Positions 42,599 to 50,921 are shown, counted from the first letter of the stretch. The stretch is 57,061 nucleotides of DNA from CAXMQS01 sp036446035 (GCA_036446035.1 JAZFSG010000009.1:1-57061); one strand, 5' to 3'. Made by a program: numbers and translations. Notes: generated by a model from the letters alone, not told the origin.

Positions 42599-42877
42599 AT
42601 GCGACTGCTGTGGATCGCTGCGTTGGGTGGGCTCACTTACCTGAGCTGGGTTCTCAGCGCCACCGCGGCAGGAATGGCTGCCGCGGCGGCCTTCGCGATC
42701 ACCCCCCTCGTGGCAGCACTTACGGTTGGCGCCCTGGTAGTCGCTCTCGCCAAGAGCACGCCACGGCTGCAGACTCGAGCCGGCTCTGGAGACTGCAGCT
42801 CGTGCCGCCAGTCGATCGGCCAGATCGGCGCCTTGTGGATGTGCGCCATCTGCGATCGGGCGCCCGTCCAAGCCTGA
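42599..42877 (+). CDS. Small membrane protein with four-Cys zinc motif
   Basis: A 92-residue protein with two TM segments (about 3-22 and 28-50) and a short C-terminal zinc-ribbon-like motif, CSSCRQSIGQIGALWMCAIC. The function is unknown. It diverges from leuS and ends 36 bp before a strong hairpin terminator. A second zinc-ribbon membrane protein occurs at 5304, but the two are not obviously related. Confidence 0.65.
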   Translation: MRLLWIAALGGLTYLSWVLSATAAGMAAAAAFAITPLVAALTVGALVVALAKSTPRLQTRAGSGDCSSCRQSIGQIGALWMCAICDRAPVQA

Positions 42878-42912
42878 GCCCGGAGCCGACGAGAGAGGCA
42901 GCCCCCAAAGCG

Positions 42913-42938
42913 AAAGGCAACGCCACAGCGTTGCCTTT
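42913..42938. terminator. Bidirectional terminator between small gene and tRNA-Ala
   Basis: AAAGGCAACGC-CACA-GCGTTGCCTTT: a perfect 11-bp stem with a 4-nt loop. It can end the rightward small gene and the leftward tRNA-Ala/rsfS transcript. The A/T ends give short U-runs on both sides. Confidence 0.8.
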
Positions 42939-42945
42939 CATCTTG

Positions 42946-43019
42946 TGGAGCTGAGGGGATTCGAACCCCTGACCCCTTGCATGCCATGCAAGTGCTCTGC
43001 CGAGCTGAGCTACAGCCCC
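42946..43019 (-). tRNA. tRNA-Ala (GGC)
   Basis: A 74-nt cloverleaf on the minus strand: acceptor GGGGCTG/CAGCTCC with one G-T pair, D-arm GCTC-AGCTCGGCA-GAGC, anticodon stem-loop CTTGC-ATGGCAT-GCAAG with anticodon GGC, T-arm AGGGGTTCGAATCCCCT, discriminator A. CCA is not encoded. Confidence 0.95.
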
Positions 43020-43029
43020 GAAGTCCGGA

Positions 43030-43057
43030 AGTTTAATGGCGGGAGGTTACGTGTACA
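43030..43057 (-). promoter_or_regulatory. Putative promoter of tRNA-Ala
   Basis: TGTACA (43052-43057) and TAAACT (43030-43035) with a 16-nt spacer. The -10 box ends 10 nt before the tRNA 5' end. Confidence 0.5.
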
Positions 43058-43121
43058 GCAGTCGCCTCCACAGCAGTGTCTTTCCCGGGAGATGATTCAC
43101 ACAGCCCCGACTGAGAGAGGC

Positions 43122-43460
43122 TCAACGACCGGCTTCGGCGGCGACAGCGCTGATGCGGTCGGCGTCCGCCCACAGTCGTTCGAGGTCGTAGTAGGCCCTG
43201 GTCTCGGCATCGAAAAGGTGGATCACGATGTCGCCGAAATCGAGCAGCAACCATTTGGCATCCTGAGTGCCCTCGCGGCGCAGTGGCTTGTGAGCGAACG
43301 GCCGCAGCGCATCCTCAACATCATCGGCAAGAGAGAGCACGTGGCGTCGGGAGGTCCCGGTGGCGATGACAAAGACGTCGGTGATCACCAGCAGGCTGGA
43401 TACATCGAGCAGGGCAACATCTATGCCCTTCTTATCGGCGATTGCCACGGCTGCTGCCAC
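43122..43460 (-). CDS. rsfS: Ribosomal silencing factor RsfS
   Basis: A 112-residue RsfS (Iojap family) with DVSSLLVITDVFVIATGTSRRHV, EGTQDAKWLLLDFGDIVIHLFDAETRAYYDLERLW. It binds L14 and blocks subunit joining under starvation. The GTG at 43460 cuts into the first helix. The reading frame upstream, HPETTEAAVAAA, looks like real RsfS N-terminus and begins at a non-standard ATA (43487), so the true start may lie there. It follows the LytR_C gene, nadD being next upstream, a classic nadD-rsfS neighbourhood. Confidence 0.92.
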   Translation of the reverse strand: MAAAVAIADKKGIDVALLDVSSLLVITDVFVIATGTSRRHVLSLADDVEDALRPFAHKPLRREGTQDAKWLLLDFGDIVIHLFDAETRAYYDLERLWADADRISAVAAEAGR

Positions 43461-43489
43461 CGCGGCCTCGGTCGTTTCTGGATGTATCG

Positions 43490-44782
43490 CTACGAGCTCT
43501 CCCCTATCGGGATGTCTTGGCCAACGATGATACTGACATCGACAACTCCCGAGGGAGCGCGCACCTCGAGTTCCAGCTGGCCGACCCCAAGCAACTCAAC
43601 GATCTCCGCCCCCGGCAAGCGATTGCCGCGACCCTGAGAGATCACCCGACTGTCCCGGTAGTCGAACGAGTCTGCGTTGTCTGTCTTGATCACTTTGAAC
43701 CCACGACGCACCAGTGTCTCGGCGACCAGCCGAGTCGTCTGCGTCCGACCGTTCCCGTTGAGGACCTCGACCCGCGGCCTCGGTCCCTCGCGGATCAGCA
43801 GGTGGGGCATGCGGGAGAGGACGAAGCTGTCGGCGTCGGCGCCCCGCAACACCAGTTGCTCGTCTGTCCCGATGCCGATCTCGGCAAGGGGTGGGCCGCT
43901 GACCGTCAGCGGCGAACCTGACGCGACTGCCTGCAGTCCGGGTGCAGCATCCTCGCCAGGACCTGCCTTGGCATCCAGCGCCGCGATGAGCCCGTCGACA
44001 TCGGTGGAAGTGAACAATGCCTCCCAGACCGCTCCCTGTCTCTCCAGCCACGCCAACTCATTCGACTCCCCTTGGGTTAGCAGGACCGCCGCCAGCAACG
44101 ATGGCTGCAGCACGGCGACGCCTCGCTCGGCGAGGACCGTGCCGCCGTCTCCCGCCGGAACGATCACATCCGTCGGCAGATCGACGCTCACCGGAGAGCC
44201 GACAGCGAGGGTGAACTCCTCGGCAGTGAGGCCGACGGTCGCATCGACCCGGACTCCGAGCAGATTGGTCAGGGTGACGGCGGTTAGGGCCGCATCCTCG
44301 AACCGCGCCGTCTCCGCCAGCGGGAAGTCGCCGTAGCCGGGGATAGTGGTCGCCAGGCTCGAGGGGAAGACGATGAGGGTGGCTGCTCCGTTGGGATCTG
44401 CAACCGCGAGCAAGACCGACGCCGCCACCCCATCGGCATCCTCGACGACTATCGCAGTGGAGAACGAACCAGCCGGCGCGGCGGCTCCCACGGGCTCCGG
44501 CTCCAGCAACGCCACATCCTGCAGGGCGGACCTGGTGCCATCCCACACCGACGAAGTTTCGTCCTGGATCCTCTCGAAGCCGGCGCCAAGCGCTCCAAAG
44601 ACTCCGGCGGCCCTGCCCTCGGAACCGAGGCCGGTGAGTGCAACCGTCGTCGCCGCGACGAGGAAGAAGAGAGCAATGCGACCCCAGCGGACGGTCACTG
44701 GCGTCAGCTCGATGTCCTCGGGTCTGAGTGCCTCGCCCTGCTCCTCGGGAACGGATGGTTCCGAGTTACCGTCGTCAGACAT
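43490..44782 (-). CDS. LytR_C-domain membrane protein (LCP-like)
   Basis: A 430-residue protein with a cytosolic acidic N-terminus, one TM (IALFFLVAATTVALTGL, about 38-56), an extracytoplasmic middle region that vaguely follows the LytR-CpsA-Psr pattern (ATLIVFPSSLATTIPGYGDFPLAE) and a clear C-terminal LytR_C domain (PRVEVLNGNGRTQTTRLVAETLVRRGFKV). LCP enzymes attach glycopolymers to peptidoglycan. I do not see the full set of conserved Arg/Asp residues, so activity is uncertain. The ATG at 44782 overlaps nadD by 8 nt. Confidence 0.8.
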   Translation of the reverse strand: MSDDGNSEPSVPEEQGEALRPEDIELTPVTVRWGRIALFFLVAATTVALTGLGSEGRAAGVFGALGAGFERIQDETSSVWDGTRSALQDVALLEPEPVGAAAPAGSFSTAIVVEDADGVAASVLLAVADPNGAATLIVFPSSLATTIPGYGDFPLAETARFEDAALTAVTLTNLLGVRVDATVGLTAEEFTLAVGSPVSVDLPTDVIVPAGDGGTVLAERGVAVLQPSLLAAVLLTQGESNELAWLERQGAVWEALFTSTDVDGLIAALDAKAGPGEDAAPGLQAVASGSPLTVSGPPLAEIGIGTDEQLVLRGADADSFVLSRMPHLLIREGPRPRVEVLNGNGRTQTTRLVAETLVRRGFKVIKTDNADSFDYRDSRVISQGRGNRLPGAEIVELLGVGQLELEVRAPSGVVDVSIIVGQDIPIGESS

Positions 44783-45341
44783 ACAACTGGCGCTCCACGA
44801 TGTACTCCCACACAGCCTCGGGAACCAGGAATCGGATGCTGAGGCCGGATGCCACCATCGAGCGCAAGCGGACACCCGAGATGTCGAGCTCGGGCATGGC
44901 TATCCAGGTCAGGCGGTCCGGCGCCACCGCCGTCACGGCATCAACGGAGGTTCCCGGCCGAGGCACGACAGCAATGTCGACCCGTTCGAGCACCTCTTCC
45001 GACCTATGCCACGACCCCAGGCCGGCAGCGCCGTCTGCTCCGAGTATCAGGGTGACGTCGTCGTCTGGCATATCCTCGAGCGTGTCGATGGTGTAGGTCG
45101 GGCCCTGGCGATGGACCTCTCGCTCGTCGATCTCGAAGTAGTCGACGCCTTCGATCGCCAACGTCGTCATTGCGAGTCGATCCTCGGAAGACGAGATGTT
45201 GCGGTCACTCTTCTGCCACGGGTCGCCGGCGGGGATGAAGGTCACGACGTCAAGCTGCAAAGCGTGAAACGCCACCTCGGCTGCCGAGAGGTGGGCGATA
45301 TGAATCGGGTCGAATGTGCCGCCGAAAATGCCGCGTCGCAC
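44775..45341 (-). CDS. nadD: Nicotinate-nucleotide adenylyltransferase
   Basis: A 188-residue NadD with the nucleotidyltransferase motif GIFGGTFDPIHIAHL, ISSSEDRLAMTTLAI and the C-terminal MPELDISGVRLRSMVASG. It makes deamido-NAD from nicotinate mononucleotide. GTG 45341 fits the conserved start, with TATCCT 7 nt upstream. The reading frame of the M23 protein overlaps its first 92 nt in another frame. Confidence 0.93.
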   Translation of the reverse strand: MRRGIFGGTFDPIHIAHLSAAEVAFHALQLDVVTFIPAGDPWQKSDRNISSSEDRLAMTTLAIEGVDYFEIDEREVHRQGPTYTIDTLEDMPDDDVTLILGADGAAGLGSWHRSEEVLERVDIAVVPRPGTSVDAVTAVAPDRLTWIAMPELDISGVRLRSMVASGLSIRFLVPEAVWEYIVERQLYV

Positions 45342-45789
45342 GGGTGGCAGGATATCCGACCGCAGCGGACGGACTCCTCGCCGACCGCAGCTCCAACGCC
45401 GCACTCGGCGGCTCGCAGCGGAGCCACGGCTCTGGATCCAGGTAGGTGTGGAACGAGCGAAGAGACCAATGCAGCGAGGGCCTCCCGTCGTGGACGCCGG
45501 AGAGGCCGATCACGTCCTCGATGGCCACGCGGGTTCCCAGGGTGACATCGATCCGTTCCAGGAAGCTATAGGAGGTCCGCAACCCATCGCCGTGATGCAC
45601 CGTTACCGACAGCATCCCGGCAACCGAGCCGGCGAAGGTCACCAAACCGCTAGCTCCCGGGTGCACCGGTGTGCCCTCGGCAACGTCAAAGTCGACGCCG
45701 TAGTGGCCTGGTCGCAGCTGGGGGGTGAACCCTCGAGCAACAGGAGCGTCGACGGGGCCAACAAGGGGGGCGCTGCACAGCGACGCCAC
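45250..45789 (-). CDS. Degenerate M23 (LytM-like) peptidase
   Basis: A 179-residue protein with an M23 core. The first metal motif is HYGVDFD (His29, Asp33). The usual HLH triplet reads SLH (Ser105, His107), and the tyrosine-strand His of YxHL is replaced in YSFLE (Phe76). The metal ligands are kept but both catalytic His are lost, as in LytM-type amidase activators. The GTG start leaves a very short leader; the frame upstream (ILPTVLLVASLCSAPL) would complete a signal peptide but starts with ATC. The last ~30 residues overlap nadD and may be non-conserved. Confidence 0.7.
   Translation of the reverse strand: MASLCSAPLVGPVDAPVARGFTPQLRPGHYGVDFDVAEGTPVHPGASGLVTFAGSVAGMLSVTVHHGDGLRTSYSFLERIDVTLGTRVAIEDVIGLSGVHDGRPSLHWSLRSFHTYLDPEPWLRCEPPSAALELRSARSPSAAVGYPATRATRHFRRHIRPDSYRPPLGSRGGVSRFAA
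45349..45354 (-). promoter_or_regulatory. Putative -10 box of nadD
   Basis: TATCCT ends 7 nt before the nadD GTG, inside the M23 reading frame. It could give nadD its own leaderless message. Confidence 0.3.
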
Positions 45790-45849
45790 GAGAAGAACGG
45801 TTGGGAGGATGCCGCCGAAAGTAGTTCCGGCAAAGGGCTGAGGGAACCC

Positions 45850-46263
45850 CTACGCGATGTTGGCGACGCTACCCGTCATGGGATCGTCGACGCCGTCACC
45901 AGATACCAGCTGCGTCACGACGCGCCGTAGATCGTTCGGCCTGAAGGGCTTGGTAAGAAAGGCGTCCGCTCCGCCCCGATCTGCACGTTCGCGGGTCTCT
46001 TCCTGGGCGTGGGCCGTCAGGACCAGAACCTTGAGATTGCGGGTGTTGAGCTCCGAACGCAGCCGGGAAAGCACTTCCCAGCCATCCATCTTGGGGAGCC
46101 CGACGTCGAGGATCAGCAGGTCGGGTGGGTCCGACAGGGCGGCTTCGAGGCCCGCCGGGCCGTCCTCGCGGGTATCCACCTGGAATCCGGCAGGCTTGAG
46201 GCACACCTCGATGAGCCGCTGGATCACCTGTGAATCTTCGACAACAAGGACCCTTTGTCCCAT
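45850..46263 (-). CDS. Receiver-only response regulator
   Basis: A 137-residue CheY-type receiver without an output domain. It has the acidic pocket VVEDS, the phosphoacceptor Asp in LLILDVGLPKMDGWEV, Thr in VLVLTAHA and Lys in FLTKPFRPNDL. It probably signals by protein contact. ATG 46263 is set by GAGGTG 6 nt upstream. No histidine kinase is nearby. It lies 18 bp after the VWA gene in a MoxR-VWA cluster. Confidence 0.9.
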   Translation of the reverse strand: MGQRVLVVEDSQVIQRLIEVCLKPAGFQVDTREDGPAGLEAALSDPPDLLILDVGLPKMDGWEVLSRLRSELNTRNLKVLVLTAHAQEETRERADRGGADAFLTKPFRPNDLRRVVTQLVSGDGVDDPMTGSVANIA

Positions 46264-46281
46264 GATCACCTCTTGGGGTGC

Positions 46282-47694
46282 TTATCGGCCGCCGATGGGA
46301 GCTGCTTGAGCGGGTTGCACCGTGGGGAGGGTGACTTCTTCGACGAACTTCTCCAGCTGTCGCAAGTTGCGCACCTCGAATACTCGCCGACAGTGGGGCG
46401 CATACTCCCCCATCACGGAATCTCCCGTGTCCCAATAGCGCCGAGGCTCGGGGTTGAGCCAGTAGACGGCCTTGGCTGCGTCGGCGATGCGAGCGAGCGC
46501 CGGGGCGTTCGAGTCGTGATAGTTGCTTCGAGCGTCACCGGTAACGATGACGACGCTGCGCGAGGTGACATCGGACAGAAAGCCCTCGATGAACTGATCC
46601 AATGCATTGCCGTAGTCCGAGTGGCCGTCAAGCCAGACGACCCTGGCTTCGGAGCTGATCCGGGCGGCGGCAACCGAGACATCCGTCCCTGGACCGAAGA
46701 AGCGGGTCACCTCATCGAGAGCGTCGATGAAGGCGAAGGCACGAACCCTGGAGAACTGATGGCTCATCGCATAGATGAACTGCAGCGTGAACCTGGCGAA
46801 GGTCGCCATCGAACCGCTGATGTCACACAACAGGATCAGGTCAGGCCGCGACGGGTTGGGCGTCCGCCACTGCGGTTCCAGCGGAATCCCACCGTACGAA
46901 AGCGAGCGCCGAATCGTTGAACGAACGTCGAGCCGGCCCCTACGGCGCTGTCTCCGGCGGCGCCCGAGACGCGTTGCCAGCCGCCGAGTCAGCGGATGCA
47001 GCACCCGCTCAACTTCCCTTAGCTCCGACCTCGTTGCTCGAGTTAGGTCAATGTCCTCGGCCAGCGGTCGCCGCAGAGTTCGGGCGACGGCCGCGACACC
47101 TCGGTCGGCAACGAGACGGCGCCGGATCTCGGCCCGGATCAGCTGCCGCAACTGCTCGCCTCGGCCGTGCAGGTCCTCGGACGCCAGGCGGCGCTGCAGC
47201 GGGTCCATCTCTGGGGCCAGATCGCTCAACAGCGCCTCGATGACGCCTTCGGCGTCTAGCTGGCGCAGCACCCGGTACAGGTAATAGGTGCCGCCTACCG
47301 GCCTCCCAGGCTCCATCCCCGAATAGTTGTCGACCGCCCTCCTGGCGATGGCCGCCAGCAGTGCCTCATCGTGGTCCCGGAGGGCGCGGTACAGGGCGGC
47401 GCCGAGATCGTCATCCTCTCCCCCAGATGCTCCCGCCGCCATCGCGACCGCCAGCGATGCATCCGGCAACGACGCCGGGGACTCCATCCCGAAGAACACC
47501 TCGAAAGCGGTTTCGAATGCTTCGTGGTGACGGACGTTCTTGACGAGGGTCGCTCCGAGGGTCGCTCGCAGCAGCCGACGATTCGCCAACCCCGTCACGG
47601 CGACGGCGTTGGCAGCGTCGATGGCCTCGACCATCGATACCGGCAGTCCGGCAGCCCTCAGCTCATCGACGAAGGCAAGAAGGACATCACGCAT
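46282..47694 (-). CDS. VWA (CoxE-like) protein, MoxR partner
   Basis: A 470-residue protein. The N-terminal half is helical with a strongly basic stretch (LGRRRRQRRRGRLDVRSTIRRSL). The C-terminal von Willebrand A domain has the MIDAS motif DISGSM and further metal-site segments WLDGHSDYGNALDQF and VIVTGDARSNY. Such proteins work with MoxR AAA+ ATPases in metal-centre insertion or protein remodelling. It overlaps the moxR stop by 8 nt. No CO dehydrogenase genes are near, so the client is unknown. Confidence 0.9.
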   Translation of the reverse strand: MRDVLLAFVDELRAAGLPVSMVEAIDAANAVAVTGLANRRLLRATLGATLVKNVRHHEAFETAFEVFFGMESPASLPDASLAVAMAAGASGGEDDDLGAALYRALRDHDEALLAAIARRAVDNYSGMEPGRPVGGTYYLYRVLRQLDAEGVIEALLSDLAPEMDPLQRRLASEDLHGRGEQLRQLIRAEIRRRLVADRGVAAVARTLRRPLAEDIDLTRATRSELREVERVLHPLTRRLATRLGRRRRQRRRGRLDVRSTIRRSLSYGGIPLEPQWRTPNPSRPDLILLCDISGSMATFARFTLQFIYAMSHQFSRVRAFAFIDALDEVTRFFGPGTDVSVAAARISSEARVVWLDGHSDYGNALDQFIEGFLSDVTSRSVVIVTGDARSNYHDSNAPALARIADAAKAVYWLNPEPRRYWDTGDSVMGEYAPHCRRVFEVRNLRQLEKFVEEVTLPTVQPAQAAPIGGR

Positions 47695-48559
47695 CCGACG
47701 CTTGCAACGCCTTCGAGGCCGTCTCGATGTCCGACTGATGCTTGAGCAACACTCCGAGGGTGTCCGTCACAGCACCGTCCGAGATATGTTCGACTCCGAG
47801 CGCTACCAGTGTGCGCGCCCAGTCGATCGACTCCGAGATCGAAGGGGCCTTGCGAAGGTCGAGGCCACGCATGCTGCGAACCACCCGGGCGGCCTCAAGG
47901 GCCAGAGCGGTGGCGAGCTCCGGGACCCGACGCTGCAGTATCTCTTGCTCTCGCTCGAGGGTTGGGTAGTCGAGATGAAGGAAGAGGCAGCGCCTCTTGA
48001 GTGCCTCCGACAGATCGCGGGTGTTGTTCGACGTGAGCACGGTGAGCGGGACAGACGTCGCCGAAATCGTGCCCAGCTCCGGAATCGTTACCTGGAACTC
48101 GGCAAGCAGCTCGAGCAACAGTGCCTCTGTCTCGATCTCTAGACGGTCGACCTCGTCGACCAGCAGCACCACGGGTTCGGGTGACGTGATCGCCTCCAAC
48201 AGTGGACGCGGCATGAGAAAGGCCTCACCGAAGATGTCCCCCTCGACGTCCTCCCACGACTTGCCCTGATCCGACTGCAGGCGAAGCAACTGTTTTCGAT
48301 AGTTCCACTCGTAGAGGGCCTTTGCTTCGTCGAGCCCTTCATAGCACTGGAGACGAATCAGCCGCCGGTCACTCATGGCAGCGATGGCCAACGCCAATTC
48401 GGTCTTGCCGACCCCGGCCGGACCCTCGACCAGAAGTGGCTTCTCTAGCTCTTGGGCTAGGAACACGACCTGGCTGATCTCTTCCGAGGCCAGGTAGCCA
48501 GTGGCATCGAGAGCCTTGCCGACTGCAGCCGGCCCATCGAAGGAGGGCTGGCTAGCCAC
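47687..48559 (-). CDS. MoxR-family AAA+ ATPase
   Basis: A 290-residue AAA+ ATPase with Walker A GPAGVGKTELALAIA, Walker B VVLLVDEVDR, sensor 1 TSNNTRDLSEALKRRC and a C-terminal lid. MoxR ATPases act with VWA proteins as chaperones. The GTG start comes directly after the stop of the upstream membrane gene (TGAGTG). It forms a pair with the VWA gene. Confidence 0.93.
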   Translation of the reverse strand: MASQPSFDGPAAVGKALDATGYLASEEISQVVFLAQELEKPLLVEGPAGVGKTELALAIAAMSDRRLIRLQCYEGLDEAKALYEWNYRKQLLRLQSDQGKSWEDVEGDIFGEAFLMPRPLLEAITSPEPVVLLVDEVDRLEIETEALLLELLAEFQVTIPELGTISATSVPLTVLTSNNTRDLSEALKRRCLFLHLDYPTLEREQEILQRRVPELATALALEAARVVRSMRGLDLRKAPSISESIDWARTLVALGVEHISDGAVTDTLGVLLKHQSDIETASKALQASDA

Positions 48560-48949
48560 TCAGATCCCGGCACTCCACAGGTGCGCCAGCACGATGACGA
48601 CGCCGACGCCGCCGGACAAGGCCACCGTTCGCTGCCATTCCGGCAAGGTCCGCTGGATGAGGATCACAGCCAACAGCACGGCGGCACCAGCGATCACGGC
48701 TACCAGGACCGCTTGCGGCCACCCGTCGAAGATGTTGGCGAACAGGTCGGACGCCTCGATCTCGATGGCTGCGTCGTCTCGCTGGCTCTCGTAGACAGCC
48801 ATGCCTCCAGCGGCTACACCGACGCCGCCAAACAGGTCGAAGCCCCAGAATCGACCGCGCGCCTTCGGTCGTGCGATGAGTACCAGTGCTGCGAATGCAG
48901 CGAGGATCGCACCGGGCCAAAGGAGGAGTTCAGGCTCAAACACCGTCAC
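48560..48949 (-). CDS. Small membrane protein upstream of moxR
   Basis: A 129-residue protein with TM segments near 10-26, 35-50, 78-98 and 105-122. It is unrecognised. It starts (GTG) 3 nt after the obg stop and ends directly against the moxR GTG, so it links the obg and moxR parts of one transcript. It may anchor the MoxR-VWA pair to the membrane, but this is only context. Confidence 0.7.
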   Translation of the reverse strand: MTVFEPELLLWPGAILAAFAALVLIARPKARGRFWGFDLFGGVGVAAGGMAVYESQRDDAAIEIEASDLFANIFDGWPQAVLVAVIAGAAVLLAVILIQRTLPEWQRTVALSGGVGVVIVLAHLWSAGI

Positions 48950-48952
48950 ATC

Positions 48953-50179
48953 CTACGTTCGGAACTCGAACACCATCGCACCAATCCGCACGTCGTCGCC
49001 GGGCTGGGCGCCGGCGTCTGCAAGGGCAGAGTCCACGCCGAGGCCCTCAAGTCGTTCCGCCACAACGTCGGCTGCCTCGGCAACGGTGAGGTCGTCGAGA
49101 GCGATGGCTCTCTCGACGTCGCGTCCCGTAACCACCCAGGTCGCACCTTCTCGATCGATGCGGAAGCGGGTAGCGATCGGCCTGTGGAGCTGGAATCCGG
49201 GGCGAGGAGGCGCCTCCTTGTGGGCAACGTCCACAGCGTCGGCGATGGCATGCAGCAACGCCGGTAGTCCGACGCCACTGACGGCGGACACGACGTGCCC
49301 GTCTGGGAGGTCTGTCGGGTCGGCTACGAGATCGGCCTTGGAGATGACCACCAGCGACGGGCGCTGCGAGAGATCCTCCGAGTAAGCCGCAAGCTCACGG
49401 CGCAGGGTCGTCAACTGGTCGGGCACGGCAACAGTTTGCAGTGGCGACGGGTCGAGCAGGTAGATGATGATCCTGGACCGCTCGATGTGCCGAAGGAACT
49501 CGTGTCCCAGGCCCTTACCCTCGGCAGCCCCTTCAATCAGGCCCGGGATGTCGGCGAGCACGAAGACGCGATCGTCGATGGAGACGACGCCGAGGTTGGG
49601 GGTTAGCGTCGTGAACGGATAGTCGGCGATCTTGGGACGCGCCGCAGAAACGGCCGCGATGAGCGTGCTCTTGCCGGCGTTGGGAAAGCCAACGAGGGCA
49701 GCATCCGCAACCAGCTTGAGCTCGAGATTGAGGACACGCTCCTCACCGAACTCGCCCTGCTCGGAATACGACGGTGCACGGCGCGCCCTGCTCACAAAGG
49801 CAGCATTACCCATTCCGCCACGACCGCCCTTGCCGACGCTGATGCGTTGCCCGGCAGAGACCAGGTCGGCGAGCAGGGTGCCGTCCTCCTCACTGACCAC
49901 GGTGCCGAGCGGGACGCCAAGCACCAAGTCATCGCCAGTTCGACCGTGACGGAGCTCGCCTTCTCCGTGCCCGCCGGAACCAGCCTGATAATGAGGTTGG
50001 CGTTCATAGCGCAGCAGCGTCGAGACATCTGGATCTGCCTCGAGGTAGACGTTGCCTCCGCTTCCGCCCGATCCACCATTCGGTTTACCGCGCGGCTTGC
50101 CCTTTCGACGCTGGAACGATGAGACTCCGGCGCCGCCGGCGCCGCCACGCACCACGATGCGGGTCCGGTCGACGAACAT
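48953..50179 (-). CDS. obg: GTPase Obg (CgtA)
   Basis: A 408-residue Obg. The N-terminal glycine-rich Obg fold (1-158) has GGAGGAGVSSFQRRKG and GKGGRGGMGNAAFVS. The G domain has GFPNAGKSTLI, DIPGLIEGAAEGKGLG and SKAD. A short C-terminal OCT domain follows (about 330-408). It acts in 50S assembly and stress control. It lies 14 bp after rpmA, the standard rplU-rpmA-obg order. Confidence 0.96.
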   Translation of the reverse strand: MFVDRTRIVVRGGAGGAGVSSFQRRKGKPRGKPNGGSGGSGGNVYLEADPDVSTLLRYERQPHYQAGSGGHGEGELRHGRTGDDLVLGVPLGTVVSEEDGTLLADLVSAGQRISVGKGGRGGMGNAAFVSRARRAPSYSEQGEFGEERVLNLELKLVADAALVGFPNAGKSTLIAAVSAARPKIADYPFTTLTPNLGVVSIDDRVFVLADIPGLIEGAAEGKGLGHEFLRHIERSRIIIYLLDPSPLQTVAVPDQLTTLRRELAAYSEDLSQRPSLVVISKADLVADPTDLPDGHVVSAVSGVGLPALLHAIADAVDVAHKEAPPRPGFQLHRPIATRFRIDREGATWVVTGRDVERAIALDDLTVAEAADVVAERLEGLGVDSALADAGAQPGDDVRIGAMVFEFRT

Positions 50180-50193
50180 AGCTGGAGAGGTCG

Positions 50194-50445
50194 TTAGGCG
50201 GGGAGGACGTCGACCAGGCGCCGTCCACGACGGCTGCCGTACTTGACGACGCCGTCTGCCTTCGCATAGAGCGTGTCGTCCTTGCCCCGTCCGACGTTGC
50301 CGCCGGGGTGAATGCGAGTGCCGCGCTGACGAACGAGGATGGCACCGGCCGTGACGGTCTGACCCTCGAACACTTTGGGTCCAAGGCGCTTTGACTTCGA
50401 GTCGCGGCCGTTGCGCGTCGAGCCTCCGGCTTTCGTCTTTGACAT
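50194..50445 (-). CDS. rpmA: 50S ribosomal protein L27
   Basis: An 83-residue L27 starting MSKTKAGGSTRNGRDSKSK with GTRIHPGGNVGRGKDDTLYAKADGVV. The N-terminus reaches the peptidyl-transferase centre. It has no cleavable N-terminal extension of the Firmicutes type. The ATG shares bases with the rplU stop (TAATG). Confidence 0.97.
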   Translation of the reverse strand: MSKTKAGGSTRNGRDSKSKRLGPKVFEGQTVTAGAILVRQRGTRIHPGGNVGRGKDDTLYAKADGVVKYGSRRGRRLVDVLPA

Positions 50446-50921
50446 TACGCCTCCTTCTTCGTCTCAGGCGCTGCTGGCTTCTTAGCTGCTGGCTTCTTGG
50501 CGGCAGCCTTGGCCGCCGGCTTCTTGGCTGCGGCCGGCTTCTTGGCGTCCTTGTCGGCTGTCGCTTCGTCTGCTTTTTCGGCGGTGGCCTTGGGTTTGGC
50601 GGTCGCCTTGGGCTTGGTGCCACCGTCGATCTTGGTGACCTCGATGCGCGTGTACTTCTGGCGGTGCCCTTGGCTCTTGCGGTACCCGGTCTTGGCCTTG
50701 TGCTTGCGGACATCGATCTTGGGCCCCGCCGACGGGCCAAGCACCTTGGCCGTCACCGTCGCCGCGGCGAGGGAATCTCGGTCTGTCGTCACCTTGCCCT
50801 TGGGATCGACGATGAGCAAGGGAGTGAATGTGATCTCATCGCCCTTGACGCGCTCGACGTCGAGCACATCGCCTTCTTGGACTTTGGCTTGCTTACCGCC
50901 CGTGCGGATGATGGCGTACAT
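50445..50921 (-). CDS. rplU: 50S ribosomal protein L21 with Lys/Ala-rich tail
   Basis: A 158-residue protein. Residues 1-103 are a normal L21 (MYAIIRTGGKQAKVQEGDVLDVE, KVLGPSAGPKIDVRKHKAKTGYRKSQGHRQ). A further ~55 residues form a low-complexity tail built from KPAA/KATA units, like the tails of actinobacterial histone-like proteins. The tail is probably disordered and RNA-binding. It follows rng by 32 nt. Confidence 0.95.
   Translation of the reverse strand: MYAIIRTGGKQAKVQEGDVLDVERVKGDEITFTPLLIVDPKGKVTTDRDSLAAATVTAKVLGPSAGPKIDVRKHKAKTGYRKSQGHRQKYTRIEVTKIDGGTKPKATAKPKATAEKADEATADKDAKKPAAAKKPAAKAAAKKPAAKKPAAPETKKEA

Noticed and set aside
40346..42877. Long plus-strand open frames opposite leuS
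   Set aside because: Antisense shadows; only the last part (42599-42877) has its own promoter, TM segments and Cys motif.
50180..50740. N-terminal extension of Obg upstream of ATG 50179
   Set aside because: It is the rpmA/rplU region in another frame; Obg proteins start at FVDRTRIVV.
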